Assembly: GCF_024296925.1 (NCBI RefSeq) | Contig: NZ_CP101125.1 | Coordinates: 3,350,501-3,414,500 of the forward strand | Length of the DNA stretch: 64,000 nt | Direction of reading: 5' to 3' | Source of the DNA: Pseudomonas nunensis | GTDB taxonomy: Bacteria > Pseudomonadota > Gammaproteobacteria > Pseudomonadales > Pseudomonadaceae | Shown: piece after piece, positions 18,611 to 26,890 of the stretch | How the letters are laid out: each line of letters starts with the position of its first letter | Numbering within the stretch: position 1 is the first letter of the stretch | Program-made: the position numbers and the translations under genes | Notes under the pieces: generated by a model | The model's database searches: none | The model's input: only the letters and a program-made list of their open reading frames with translations | Told to the model about the DNA's origin: nothing

Positions 18611-19459
18611 TCACGCAGAACCGTGTCTGTTTTCTCCCAGCGCAATCCGCTTACCGCCCCTTCCCTTGATCCCACTGGCCTGCCCATCCTGCTGTTTCCC
18701 GGTACGCGCCTGAGTAATCAACCCCGGAATCAACGCCCCCTCAGGCAAATTCTTCCAGAACCTCGCCGGCAGATGCCCCTGCATCACCTTCGGATTCAGC
18801 CGCGCCGGGTTGAAGATGTGGCTGTAGTAGGTCAGCCACATATCACCGTGAGGATCGTCAACGTTCTGCGCCAGCCGTTGCCATTCAATCGGGCATTGGC
18901 GTTGGTGAATCAACTGTTGGCCATCGTAGTAGACCCCGTCGCGAGGCGTGGCGATCAGCCAGCGGTGGCGGCCCATTCGGGCGACAAAATGCTCGCTGGC
19001 GCTGTGCAGGATGTCGTGCGCCGGCTCATGCCACGCGACATATTGCGGGCCTTCGCTGGCTTGAGGCCGCTCGACAAAACGCACGAACGCATGCAGGTGA
19101 TGGGCTTCGCGCTGCACTTGCTTGATTCGCCGTTGCAGTTCGCTGCCGAGCTTATCGCCGGCCAGCATCGCCGTGCGGTCGCCATGACTGACCCGCCACA
19201 ACACCTCATACAGCAAACTCCAACGTTGATCGCCGCGATAGCGTGCGGCGCTTTCAAGAATACCCAGCAACGCCAGCGGGATTCGCGCCTGAAACGGACC
19301 ATTGCCCTCGGGCGGCGCATCATCGCTGGCGAACAGATCAGTGACACCCTCCGACGCCCAACTGACCAGACTCGGATCGACCTCATGACTGAGCAGCCAA
19401 CGGGCCTGCTGACGCCAGGTCTCGAACAGGTCGTCGCAATCCAGATTGATCATCCCCAT
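18611..19459 (-). CDS. TIGR03915/DUF4130 family putative DNA repair protein
   Basis: A 282-residue protein of the DUF4130 family (TIGR03915), always paired with the radical-SAM protein TIGR03916 encoded just upstream. It carries a conserved core (WSLLYEVLWRVSHGDR, then LHAFVRFVER) and a UDG-like latter part (HFVARMGRHRWLIATPRDGVYYDG). The C-terminus is basic (QARTGKQQDGQASGIKGRGG), suited to nucleic-acid binding. Its ATG at 19459 (or 19453) overlaps the stop of the radical-SAM gene, so translation is coupled. The family is proposed to repair or modify DNA, and the SOS box upstream of the pair supports that. Confidence 0.87.
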   Translation of the reverse strand: MGMINLDCDDLFETWRQQARWLLSHEVDPSLVSWASEGVTDLFASDDAPPEGNGPFQARIPLALLGILESAARYRGDQRWSLLYEVLWRVSHGDRTAMLAGDKLGSELQRRIKQVQREAHHLHAFVRFVERPQASEGPQYVAWHEPAHDILHSASEHFVARMGRHRWLIATPRDGVYYDGQQLIHQRQCPIEWQRLAQNVDDPHGDMWLTYYSHIFNPARLNPKVMQGHLPARFWKNLPEGALIPGLITQARTGKQQDGQASGIKGRGGKRIALGENRHGSA

Positions 19460-20670
19460 AATCCCATCTGTTGCGGCTGCGGCCGGTCACGCAGTTGTTG
19501 ATACAGCAAGTGACTGGTGACTTCGGCCTGCTGCGGGTGGTAATCGCTGGTAATGATGAATGGCTTGGCCTTGGCCAATACGCAGCGCATGCGTGCCAGG
19601 TCTTCGTAGCGAATGTGCCGTTGCTGGCGCAGTTCCACCAGCCGTTCGGTGGTGCGCAGGCCAATCCCGGGAATGCGCGCAATCAATGACGCCGCTGCGC
19701 GGTTGAGATCCAGTGGAAACACCTCCCGATTCTCCAATGCCCAGGCCAGTTTCGGGTCAATGTCCAGCGCCAGGTGCCCGGGCCCCTTGAACAACTCGCC
19801 AGCAGTGAATCCGTAGCTGCGCAACAGAAAATCGGCCTGATACAAGCGGTGTTCGCGCATCAGCGGCGGCGCGGCGAGCGGCACGCTTTTCGGACTGTTG
19901 GGGATCGGGCTGAACGCCGAGTAATACACCCGACGCAGACGGTAGTTGCCATACAGCGCCTGGGCGCTATGCAAAATGGTGCTGTCGTCGGTGTCATCGG
20001 CGCCGACGATCATCTGCGTGCTCTGTCCCGCTGGGGCGAATTTCGGCGCCCTAGGTTCGTTGAGCACGGTTTGTTCGCCGGTGTAGATGGTTTGCATCGC
20101 TTGTTTGATCGAGCCCAATTGCTTTTCCGGGGCCAGGGTTTGCAGGCTGGCGTCGGTGGGCAGTTCGATGTTGACGCTCAGCCGGTCGGCATAGCGCCCC
20201 GCTTCCTCGATCAGCGCCGGATCAGCTTCGGGGATGGTCTTGAGGTGGATGTAGCCCCGGAACTCGTGGTCTTCGCGCAGCAACTTGGCCACGCGGATCA
20301 ACTGCTCCATGGTGTAGTCCGCCGAGCGGATGATCCCGGAACTTAAAAACAAGCCGCTGACGCAGTTGCGCCGGTAGAAATCCATGGTCAGCGTGACCAC
20401 TTCTTCAGGCGTGAAGCGCGCCCGGGGCACATCGCTGGAACGGCGGTTGACGCAATACTGGCAATCGTAGAGACAGAAATTGGTCAGCAGGATTTTCAGC
20501 AGCGAGACACAACGCCCGTCCGGCGTGTAGCTGTGGCAAATGCCCATGCCATCGGTGGAGCCCAAGCCGCTCTTGCCCTCGGAACTGCGCTTGGGCGCCC
20601 CGCTGCTGGCGCAGGACGCGTCGTACTTGGCCGCGTCGGCGAGAATGCTGAGCTTGTCGATGAGTTCCAT
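19450..20670 (-). CDS. Radical SAM putative DNA modification/repair protein (TIGR03916)
   Basis: A 406-residue radical-SAM enzyme. The ATG at 20670 (MELIDKLSILADAAKYD) matches the family start; the longer frame to 20724 would run across the LexA box. The [4Fe-4S] motif is CLYDCQYC (about residues 72-79, in LLTNFCLYDCQYCVNR). The C-terminal part carries a helix-hairpin-helix DNA-binding motif (ARIPGIGLRTTERLVELRQQ). Such an architecture fits a DNA lesion reversal enzyme loosely like spore photoproduct lyase. It is co-translated with the DUF4130 partner and has a near-consensus SOS box 13 bases upstream of the start. Substrate unknown. Confidence 0.9.
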   Translation of the reverse strand: MELIDKLSILADAAKYDASCASSGAPKRSSEGKSGLGSTDGMGICHSYTPDGRCVSLLKILLTNFCLYDCQYCVNRRSSDVPRARFTPEEVVTLTMDFYRRNCVSGLFLSSGIIRSADYTMEQLIRVAKLLREDHEFRGYIHLKTIPEADPALIEEAGRYADRLSVNIELPTDASLQTLAPEKQLGSIKQAMQTIYTGEQTVLNEPRAPKFAPAGQSTQMIVGADDTDDSTILHSAQALYGNYRLRRVYYSAFSPIPNSPKSVPLAAPPLMREHRLYQADFLLRSYGFTAGELFKGPGHLALDIDPKLAWALENREVFPLDLNRAAASLIARIPGIGLRTTERLVELRQQRHIRYEDLARMRCVLAKAKPFIITSDYHPQQAEVTSHLLYQQLRDRPQPQQMGLWG

Positions 20671-20683
20671 GGTCAATGCCTGA

Positions 20684-20703
20684 TACTGTTCGGATATACA
20701 GTA
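20684..20703 (-). promoter_or_regulatory. LexA (SOS) box
   Basis: TACTGTTCGGATATACAGTA fits the gamma-proteobacterial LexA consensus CTG-N10-CAG within TACTGT...ACAGTA arms. It sits 13 bases upstream of the radical-SAM start, overlapping where its promoter should be, so DNA damage should induce the pair. Confidence 0.87.
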
Positions 20704-20827
20704 TAGAGTCGGCCTTTCGTGCACAAGCCATCAACGCACCTCTCATCGGACAGGATGAAATCGACGCTATGCCCGATTCGTCACTAGACTTGCCCGTGCA
20801 CTCGCAATCGACAGGTGTCAGGAAACC

Positions 20828-21169
20828 ATGGGCAAACTCTGGCGAAAGTATCTGGCCTTGCTGGACACCGACTTCACCACGCAGGTGTTCGACAACATCA
20901 AGAATCTGCTGGTCTGCGCGTTGCTATTCGCGGCGGGCACCAATGCGTTGCACAGCGAGCACCATCCGTACATGGGGCTGCTCACCTCGGATGTGGCGGG
21001 CTGGGCGCTGATCGCGGTATCGGCGCTGCTGATGCTGCTCAATGTCAGCGACGGTTTGCGGCGCTTGTCCCGACTGCCGTATCACACGGCGTTCCAGGTG
21101 ATTTTATTTTTGATCTACCTGGTGCTGGCGGTGCGGGTGGTCGAGTATGTCTGGGATTTCCGGGCGTAG
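20828..21169 (+). CDS. Small membrane protein of unknown function
   Basis: A 113-residue protein with a good ribosome site (AGGAAACC before ATG). It has three predicted membrane segments: about 27-41 (LLVCALLFAAGTNAL), 57-72 (AGWALIAVSALLMLLN) and 88-107 (AFQVILFLIYLVLAVRVVEY), with a charged amphipathic N-terminus. I do not recognise the family. It is divergent from the SOS-controlled pair, about 125 bases away from the box, and its last 55 bases overlap the 3' end of the convergent ArsR-type gene. Confidence 0.75.
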   Translation: MGKLWRKYLALLDTDFTTQVFDNIKNLLVCALLFAAGTNALHSEHHPYMGLLTSDVAGWALIAVSALLMLLNVSDGLRRLSRLPYHTAFQVILFLIYLVLAVRVVEYVWDFRA

Positions 21170-21873
21170 GAAAGATCGGTGGGCAGCACCAGCTCAAACC
21201 GCGCGCCCATCTCCTTGCGCCCCACCGCCGTCAACGCCAATGCCCGACTGTCCAGGTCCTGGGTCACCCATTTACGCTTGATCGCCACCTGCAACAACGC
21301 CGCCCCCAGCGAGCCGCCCAGATGCGGCCGGCGCACGCTCCAGTCCAGGCACGGGCAGGCGAAGCGGCGACGCTTCGTGCTCAAATCCTTGACCTCGATA
21401 CCCAACCCTTCGAAAAACGCTTCGCCGCTGTCGCTCAGTTGATAAACCTGCTCGTCGGTTTCCAGCACCCACCCCGCCTCAATCATCCGGTCGTGCAGCA
21501 ACACCGCCAAGGTGCCGGCCATATGGTCGTAGCAGGTGCGGGCGAATTGCAGGCGATCCGGCGTGCGCGGGTTGAAGGTCGGCGCGGCGTTCTGGCCAAT
21601 CACCATCAAGGCTTCCAGCGCCTGAGCCACCCGTTTGTCAGCGAGGCTGTAATAACGATGGCGGCCCTGAACGTGCAGCCGCAACAGTGCCAGTTCCTTG
21701 AGTTTGGCCAGGTGCGCGCTGGCCGTGGAGGCACTGACCTCTGCAATGGTCGCCAGCTCGGTGCTGGTGCGGGCGTGGCCGTCCATTAGCGAACAGAGGA
21801 TTTTCGTCCGGGCCGGCTCCGCAATCGCAGCTGCCACTTGAGAGACGCCGATGTCGTGTTGTTCAACGTTCAT
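21115..21873 (-). CDS. ArsR-family helix-turn-helix regulator with large C-terminal domain
   Basis: A 252-residue regulator: an ArsR-type winged helix at about 8-85 (ARTSTELATIAEVSASTASAHL as recognition region, then the wing VQGRHRYYSL) followed by an uncharacterised region of about 150 residues with CPCLDWSVRRPHLGG (about 172-188). This long form occurs in pseudomonads and is not a metal sensor of the short ArsR type; no CxC metal site lies in the usual helix. It is divergent from the P450 gene by about 80 bases, so it may control it. Its 3' end overlaps the convergent small membrane-protein gene. Confidence 0.82.
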   Translation of the reverse strand: MNVEQHDIGVSQVAAAIAEPARTKILCSLMDGHARTSTELATIAEVSASTASAHLAKLKELALLRLHVQGRHRYYSLADKRVAQALEALMVIGQNAAPTFNPRTPDRLQFARTCYDHMAGTLAVLLHDRMIEAGWVLETDEQVYQLSDSGEAFFEGLGIEVKDLSTKRRRFACPCLDWSVRRPHLGGSLGAALLQVAIKRKWVTQDLDSRALALTAVGRKEMGARFELVLPTDLSYARKSQTYSTTRTASTR

Positions 21874-21955
21874 ATTTCGCTCCCGGACGAATCAAGGCCC
21901 TTGTGAACTGGAGATAGTAGCAACACTTTCCCCACCACGAACAAGGCTGCGACCC

Positions 21956-23074
21956 ATGGACCCGATCATCGCTGCGACTCATGCCGATCCTTATCCCTAT
22001 TACGCACAACTACGCGCCGAGGGCGGACTGGTTTTTCATCAAGGACTGAAACTGTGGGTGGCCAGCAGTGCCGCGACCGTGGCGGCGGTGCTGGCGCATC
22101 CGGATTGCCACGTGCGTCCGTCAACTGAACCGGTGCCCAAGTCGATTGCTGACGGGTTGGCTGGCGAGGTGTTTGGCCGGTTGATGCGCATGAACGAGGG
22201 TGAACGGCAGCATTGCCCTCGGTCGGCGATTGAGCCGGGGCTTGCATTGATTGATGTGAAGGAAGTGCAGGCGTTGGTCAGTGCGCGTTTGATCACTGCG
22301 GATGCGGAGGGTTTGTCCAAAGCGATGTTTCGCGGTCCGGTCGGCGTGGTGGCAGCGTTGTTGGGGTTCTCACCCGCCCAGGCACGATTTGTCAGCGAGT
22401 TGACCGCCGATTTCGTGGCTTGCCTGTCGCCGTTGAGCAGCCCCGTTCAACTGGACGCTGCCCACGGAGCGGCTGAACAGTTGCGGGGGTATTTCATCGA
22501 ATTGCTGGAGGATCCGGATGCGCAGAGTTCGCTGTTGAACGGCATCAAGCAGCGATTCACGTATTCGGATAATGAAATGCTGATCGCCAACCTGATCGGG
22601 CTGTGTTCGCAAACCTATGAAGCCACGGCCGGGTTGATCGGCAACGCATTGGTGGCGTTGATTCGAAACCCGTCATTGCAACGCGACTTACCCTTCACCG
22701 ACGACCTGATCGCAGAAACCCAGCGCTTCGATCCATCGGTTCAAAACACCCGCCGCTTCGTCGCCGCGTCTTGTGAAATCGACGGCGTGCGCCTGGAGCC
22801 CGGCGATACAATCCTGGTGCTGCTGGCCTCGGCCAACCGCGATCCGCTGCTGAACGACAACCCCGACGCGTTCATCCTCGACCGTCCGAATCGTCGCAGC
22901 TTCACCTTCGGCAGCGGCCGCCATCAATGTCCCGGGCAGACGCTGGCCTTGAGCATCGCCAGCGCAACGTTGACGCAGATACTGGCGATAAAACCCAAGC
23001 TGGACGGTTTGACCTGGCACTACCGCCCTTCCCTGAATGGTCGGATTGCGCTTTTCAGCGAGGCCCAATCTTGA
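21956..23074 (+). CDS. Cytochrome P450
   Basis: A soluble bacterial P450 of 372 residues, somewhat short for the family. The ATG at 21956 gives the typical start MDPIIAATHADPYPYYAQLR; the longer frame overlaps the divergent regulator. The heme loop FTFGSGRHQCPGQ has the cysteine ligand at Cys325, and the ExxR motif is ETQR (254-257). In the I-helix the usual acid before the conserved Thr is Gln (CSQT, 217-220), which may alter oxygen activation or indicate an unusual oxidation. No ferredoxin or reductase gene is next to it. Substrate unknown; the adjacent ArsR-type gene may regulate it. Confidence 0.88.
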   Translation: MDPIIAATHADPYPYYAQLRAEGGLVFHQGLKLWVASSAATVAAVLAHPDCHVRPSTEPVPKSIADGLAGEVFGRLMRMNEGERQHCPRSAIEPGLALIDVKEVQALVSARLITADAEGLSKAMFRGPVGVVAALLGFSPAQARFVSELTADFVACLSPLSSPVQLDAAHGAAEQLRGYFIELLEDPDAQSSLLNGIKQRFTYSDNEMLIANLIGLCSQTYEATAGLIGNALVALIRNPSLQRDLPFTDDLIAETQRFDPSVQNTRRFVAASCEIDGVRLEPGDTILVLLASANRDPLLNDNPDAFILDRPNRRSFTFGSGRHQCPGQTLALSIASATLTQILAIKPKLDGLTWHYRPSLNGRIALFSEAQS

Positions 23075-23077
23075 TCG

Positions 23078-23998
23078 TTACGCAATGCGGTGTTCCACCG
23101 TCAGGTGAGACAACTCGTGAACTGAAGACAGGCGTTCGCGAATGGCGTCGGCGCTGACACTGGCCGCCGTCACCACACTGACAATCGCTGCTCGCGCCTC
23201 GGGACCGACCTGCCAGACGTGCAGGTCGCTGATGGTCACGTCCCCGGACGATTCCAGCAATTCGCGAATTTCCCCAGCCACGTGTTCATCGGTGGTATCG
23301 AGCAGCACGGCGGCGCTGTCGCGCATCAGGCCATAGGCCCATTTCGCGATGACAACGGCGCCGACAATGCCCATTACCGGATCAAGCCAGACCCAGCCCA
23401 GATAGCGGCCGGCCAACAATGCGGCGATGGCCAGGATCGAGGTCAGGGCATCGGCCAGGACGTGGATGTAGGCAGAACGCAGATTGTTGTCGTGATGGTG
23501 TCCATGGTCGTGGCCGTGATCATGACCGTGAGGCCCATGATGTCCCGCCAGCAGGAATGCACTGACGATGTTCACCGCCAGCCCCACCACCGCAATAATC
23601 GTCGCTTCAGTGAAGGCCACGGTGGTCGGTTGAAACAGCCGCAGAATCGACTCGCCAGCGATCCCGAGCGACACCAGCCCCAGCACCATTGCCGAGGCAA
23701 AACCGGCCAGATCACCGACCTTGCCCGTGCCAAAGCTGAATCGCGCATTACTGGCGTGGCGCCGGGCAAACCCATAGGCCGCCGCCGCGATGCCAAGGGC
23801 CACGGCATGGGTCGCCATGTGAAAACCGTCTGCCAGCAGCGCCATGGAACCCGTCATGTAACCGGCGGCGATCTCTCCAATCATCATCACAAACGTCAGC
23901 GCCACCACCCACAACGTGCGGCGGCCATTTTCATCATGGGAAGCGCCGAGAAACATGTGGTTATGCGTGAAGGATGCAACCTGAGGTGTCAGCGTCAT
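23078..23998 (-). CDS. dmeF: Cation diffusion facilitator, Co/Ni efflux DmeF type
   Basis: A 306-residue CDF exporter with six membrane helices. The N-terminal HNHMFLGASHDENGRRT segment is typical of DmeF. Metal-site residues appear in helix II (LLADGFHMATHA) and helix V (HVLADALTS), separated by a His-rich loop (HHGPHGHDHGHDHGHHHD, about 152-170). The C-terminal cytosolic domain (about 215-306; SDLHVWQV) is ferredoxin-like. It exports Co2+/Ni2+ against proton entry. The gene follows the RcnR-type regulator by 12 bases in one operon. Confidence 0.9.
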   Translation of the reverse strand: MTLTPQVASFTHNHMFLGASHDENGRRTLWVVALTFVMMIGEIAAGYMTGSMALLADGFHMATHAVALGIAAAAYGFARRHASNARFSFGTGKVGDLAGFASAMVLGLVSLGIAGESILRLFQPTTVAFTEATIIAVVGLAVNIVSAFLLAGHHGPHGHDHGHDHGHHHDNNLRSAYIHVLADALTSILAIAALLAGRYLGWVWLDPVMGIVGAVVIAKWAYGLMRDSAAVLLDTTDEHVAGEIRELLESSGDVTISDLHVWQVGPEARAAIVSVVTAASVSADAIRERLSSVHELSHLTVEHRIA

Positions 23999-24010
23999 GG
24001 TGATCGGCCT

Positions 24011-24286
24011 CTATTTCGAGTAACGGCGGATGGCTTGCAGCAACTCTTCCACGCCTTGGGCGCGCTGTTCGTTGCTGAGATCGGGATGGGCCACGTGCTC
24101 ACGGGCGTGGGCGTCGATGAACTGATCCATCAAACCGTTGACCGCGCCACGGATCGCCGCGACCAGGTGGAGGGTCTTGGCACAGTCAGCGTCGGATTCC
24201 AGCGCCTTCTCCACCGCTTGCACCTGCCCGGCGATGCGTCGGACGCGGTTGAGCAGATCGTCTTTGTGTTCGTGAATATGCGACAT
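24011..24286 (-). CDS. dmeR: RcnR/FrmR-family Ni/Co-responsive repressor (DmeR type)
   Basis: A 91-residue all-helical repressor. The ATG at 24286 (MSHIHEHKDD) is chosen because it puts the N-terminal His at position 3. His3, Cys35, His60 and His64 coincide exactly with the Ni/Co ligands of E. coli RcnR, so a nickel/cobalt rather than copper or formaldehyde sensor is indicated. It is first in the dmeR-dmeF operon. A G/C-tract operator lies directly upstream of its own start, so it probably represses itself and dmeF until Co or Ni binds. Confidence 0.9.
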   Translation of the reverse strand: MSHIHEHKDDLLNRVRRIAGQVQAVEKALESDADCAKTLHLVAAIRGAVNGLMDQFIDAHAREHVAHPDLSNEQRAQGVEELLQAIRRYSK

Positions 24287-24288
24287 AC

Positions 24289-24309
24289 CTATACCCCCTA
24301 TCCCTATAC
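24289..24309 (-). promoter_or_regulatory. RcnR/DmeR-type operator
   Basis: TATACCCCCTATCCCTATACG immediately precedes dmeR: a C tract flanked by TAT/ATA, the pattern bound by RcnR-type repressors (ATA-C5-TAT at 24291-24301). Confidence 0.7.
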
Positions 24310-24403
24310 GGCAAGCATGGTCGTTCATATGACTGGGAGTGGCAAGGTGTTACTGGAAACACATGCGAGAGCGGGTAGCGTATTGAGGCTATGTTGCTTC
24401 TGG

Positions 24404-24660
24404 TCAAATTGTCGGCAGCAAGCCTTCGACAACGCCAGGTGATGTCCAATGTGTGTCGGCGAGGGCGAGCGCTCCACTGTCCTTCAATTCATCGACGGAT
24501 CCATAGCCCCAAAGTGCCCCTACCGGGATCACCGCATTGCGCTGGGCGACCACCATGTCATCACGTTTATCGCCAATCATGAACACACGGGATGGCGGCT
24601 TCGCAAGGGATGCCAGCAGTCTCATGACTTTGAATTCAATCACGCTTGGAACCTCCTGTT
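24404..24660 (-). pseudogene. HAD-family phosphatase remnant (C-terminal part only)
   Basis: The last roughly 80 residues of a phosphoglycolate-phosphatase-like HAD hydrolase are readable: RVFMIGDKRDDMVVAQ (motif IV with the Asp pair) and ALWGYGSVDELKDSGA. The catalytic DxDxT motif I, cap domain and motif II/III are absent. The frame upstream becomes unrelated and runs into a REP-derived half element (GCTGCGATCTTTTGATC near 24683-24699) and the FKBP terminator. It is most likely a 5'-deleted gene. Confidence 0.7.
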
Positions 24661-24715
24661 CGCAAAAGGGGCTTTGCCGAAGGCTGCGATCTTTTGATCT
24701 TCTTCCCCAACACAA

Positions 24716-24757
24716 CAAAAAACCCGCCCTCATTTCACCGAGATGGCGGGTTTTTTC
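24716..24757. terminator. Rho-independent terminator, FKBP gene
   Basis: AAAAAACCCGCC pairs with GGCGGGTTTTTT around a 16-base loop, between the FKBP stop and the HAD remnant. With A and T runs on both sides it can work in both directions. Confidence 0.88.
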
Positions 24758-24779
24758 GTTTCAAACCACGGGCAATCCA

Positions 24780-25118
24780 TCAATCATCCCGCGTCAGCAC
24801 TTCCAGCAATTCAATCTCGAAAACCAGATTCGAATTCGGCGGAATCGCGCCCATCGTGCGTTCGGCATACGCCAAATGCGCCGGCACCAGCAGCTTGCGC
24901 TTACCGCCCACTTGCATGCCCATAATTCCCTGGTCCCAGCCCTTGATCACCCGCCCAGTCCCGATCACACACTGAAAAGGTTTGCCTCGGCTGTAGGAAG
25001 AATCGAACTCGGTACCGTCTTCCAGCCACCCACGATATTGCGTGGTGATCAGCGCGCCTTTGACCGCTGCTTTGCCATCACCCGGTTCAAGGTCGATTAC
25101 CTGAAGCTCATCATTCAT
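24780..25118 (-). CDS. FKBP-type peptidyl-prolyl cis-trans isomerase
   Basis: A 112-residue single-domain FKBP without signal peptide, so cytosolic. The ATG at 25118 (MNDELQVIDLEPGDG) is the family start; an upstream ATG at 25139 has its GAGG too close. Active-site residues are visible in TEFDSSYSRGKPF, VIKGWDQGI and LVPAHLAYAERTMGAIPPNSNLVFEIELL. It catalyses proline isomerisation in protein folding. It is transcribed alone with its own terminator. Confidence 0.9.
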   Translation of the reverse strand: MNDELQVIDLEPGDGKAAVKGALITTQYRGWLEDGTEFDSSYSRGKPFQCVIGTGRVIKGWDQGIMGMQVGGKRKLLVPAHLAYAERTMGAIPPNSNLVFEIELLEVLTRDD

Positions 25119-25291
25119 TACATGCACTCGTCTGTTCATTCCCTCGGTAGGGCTTATGGGCGTCGTTTTCCCAGATTTGCGAGCAATTGGCAACCGTTCG
25201 GCGCGGTTTGGATCTATTTACGCTCGTCAGCCTGAACTAAGATAAGCACCATCACCCCCACGGTTGAACATGTCATGACGGCCATTCCTGA

Positions 25292-26365
25292 ATGAGTTTC
25301 CTCTGGATCAGCGCTGCCATTGGCTCAGTGATGCTTGCCCTGCTGGTCGCGTTGCTCTGGCGCCAGTATTCCCTGCAACAGCAGTTGACCGAATGCCGTG
25401 CCTTGATTGCCAGCCTGTCCAAAGGACAAAACATTCACCTGGACGGTGACGCTGAACGCTTCAAGCGCAGCCAGTACTTCGCGCGTATCGGCACGTGGGA
25501 CTGGGACGTGGACACCGACAAGCTCTACTGGTCGGAGGCGATCTACGGCATGTTCGGGTTCAAGATTGGCGAAGTCACGCCCTCCTACACCTTGTTCTGC
25601 TCCTGCGTGCACCCGGACGACCGGGTCAAGGTCCGTGCCGGTGAATTACGTTGCCTGGAAACCGGCGAGAACCATGACGAGGAATACCGTGTGGTCTGGC
25701 CGGACGGCACCATCCGTTGGCTGCGCGAAACCGGCAATGTGGTGAAGAACGATCACGACACCACGATCAAAATGATGGGCGTGGTGCGCGACATCACCGA
25801 AGAAAAAGCCTCGGCCAGTTACCTGCAACACCTGGCCCACTACGACCCGCTGACCGGCCTACCCAATCGCATTGTCCTGGAAGAACGCTTGTCCGAAGCA
25901 CTTGAGCAGGCGCGGATTAGCGCAACACGGGTGGCGCTGGTGTTTGTCGACCTCAATGGATTCAAGGCCATCAATGACCATTACGGTCATGCGGCGGGCG
26001 ATCGGGTGTTGGTTACCACAGCCACACGGCTGAAAAAAATCCTGCGCGCAACCGACACTGTCGCCCGGATTGGCGGCGACGAATTCGTGGTCATCCTGCA
26101 AGGCTTGCCCACAGGCATCAACTTGCAGGACGAAGCGCGCAGCATCTGTCAGAACATTTTCATCGAGCTTTCACCGCCGGTAACGATCGGCAACGATCAG
26201 CGGCACATCGGCACCAGTCTTGGGGTCGCGGTGTTCCCGGATCATGCGCCGAGCATGGATCGGCTGATTCATATTGCGGATCTGGCGATGTATGAGGCGA
26301 AGCGCAGTGGGAATAATCAGTATCGGTTGGGGGCTATCAGCCCGGCGCGTGCTCATAGTGAATAA
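25292..26365 (+). CDS. PAS-GGDEF diguanylate cyclase
   Basis: A 357-residue cyclase making c-di-GMP. One N-terminal membrane helix (about 4-23) is followed by a short coiled stretch, a PAS_3 sensor (about 60-172; GTWDWDVDTDKLYW, ending VVRDITEEK) and a GGDEF domain (about 185-345). The active site GGDEF (261-265) is intact, and a product-inhibition I-site RATD (252-255) sits five residues before it. No EAL domain. A six-codon ORF (25275-25295) overlaps its start codon; the ribosome site is otherwise weak, so start coupling is possible. Confidence 0.9.
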   Translation: MSFLWISAAIGSVMLALLVALLWRQYSLQQQLTECRALIASLSKGQNIHLDGDAERFKRSQYFARIGTWDWDVDTDKLYWSEAIYGMFGFKIGEVTPSYTLFCSCVHPDDRVKVRAGELRCLETGENHDEEYRVVWPDGTIRWLRETGNVVKNDHDTTIKMMGVVRDITEEKASASYLQHLAHYDPLTGLPNRIVLEERLSEALEQARISATRVALVFVDLNGFKAINDHYGHAAGDRVLVTTATRLKKILRATDTVARIGGDEFVVILQGLPTGINLQDEARSICQNIFIELSPPVTIGNDQRHIGTSLGVAVFPDHAPSMDRLIHIADLAMYEAKRSGNNQYRLGAISPARAHSE

Positions 26366-26399
26366 CTCCGAACACGCGCCAAGACGCTAGCTGCGCCGC

Positions 26400-26708
26400 T
26401 TACCGCTCTACCGGCGTGACATCCACAATCGTCCCGTTCGTGATCTTCACCATCATGTACTTGTCATTGATCTGCACCCACTGCGCATCAGCCGACGGCG
26501 CCTTCAGGCCTTTGGCCTTCCAGTTCTTCACGGCTTTTTCGCTGCGTTGATACATGTCCGGTGCGCGGTCGCCTTTCACCAGGCTGCGGGAATTGTTGAC
26601 GCCGGGCTGGACGGTTTTCTGGGGTGGATCTGCGGCCTGGACGATGGGGCTGATAGTGGCGATGCCGGCGACAAGGGCGAGGCTGGCGATAAGGGTTTTG
26701 CTGTTCAT
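26400..26708 (-). CDS. RcnB-family periplasmic protein
   Basis: A 102-residue exported protein: signal peptide 1-25 (MNSKTLIASLALVAGIATIS, ending VQAAD), a short linker, and the RcnB domain (about 44-98) with KGDRAPDMYQ, a central basic stretch, WVQINDKYMMVKITNGTIVDV. RcnB in E. coli is a periplasmic modulator of Ni/Co homeostasis, though many family members have no known metal role. The dmeRF genes are about 2 kb away. Divergent from lemA. Confidence 0.82.
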   Translation of the reverse strand: MNSKTLIASLALVAGIATISPIVQAADPPQKTVQPGVNNSRSLVKGDRAPDMYQRSEKAVKNWKAKGLKAPSADAQWVQINDKYMMVKITNGTIVDVTPVER

Positions 26709-26890
26709 CGGTGAACCTCTATAAAAAATGCGGTGTTCGAAGTGGGACCACGACCACCATCAAACATTCGAAACCATTCATACAGACTGTAAGCCAAGCA
26801 ATCAGCCAGCGCGGCCGACAGCAGTCAAACCCTGGGTTTTCCGCTAACATCCTGCGCAAAATCCCGCAGAGTGAACAAGGACATCACACC

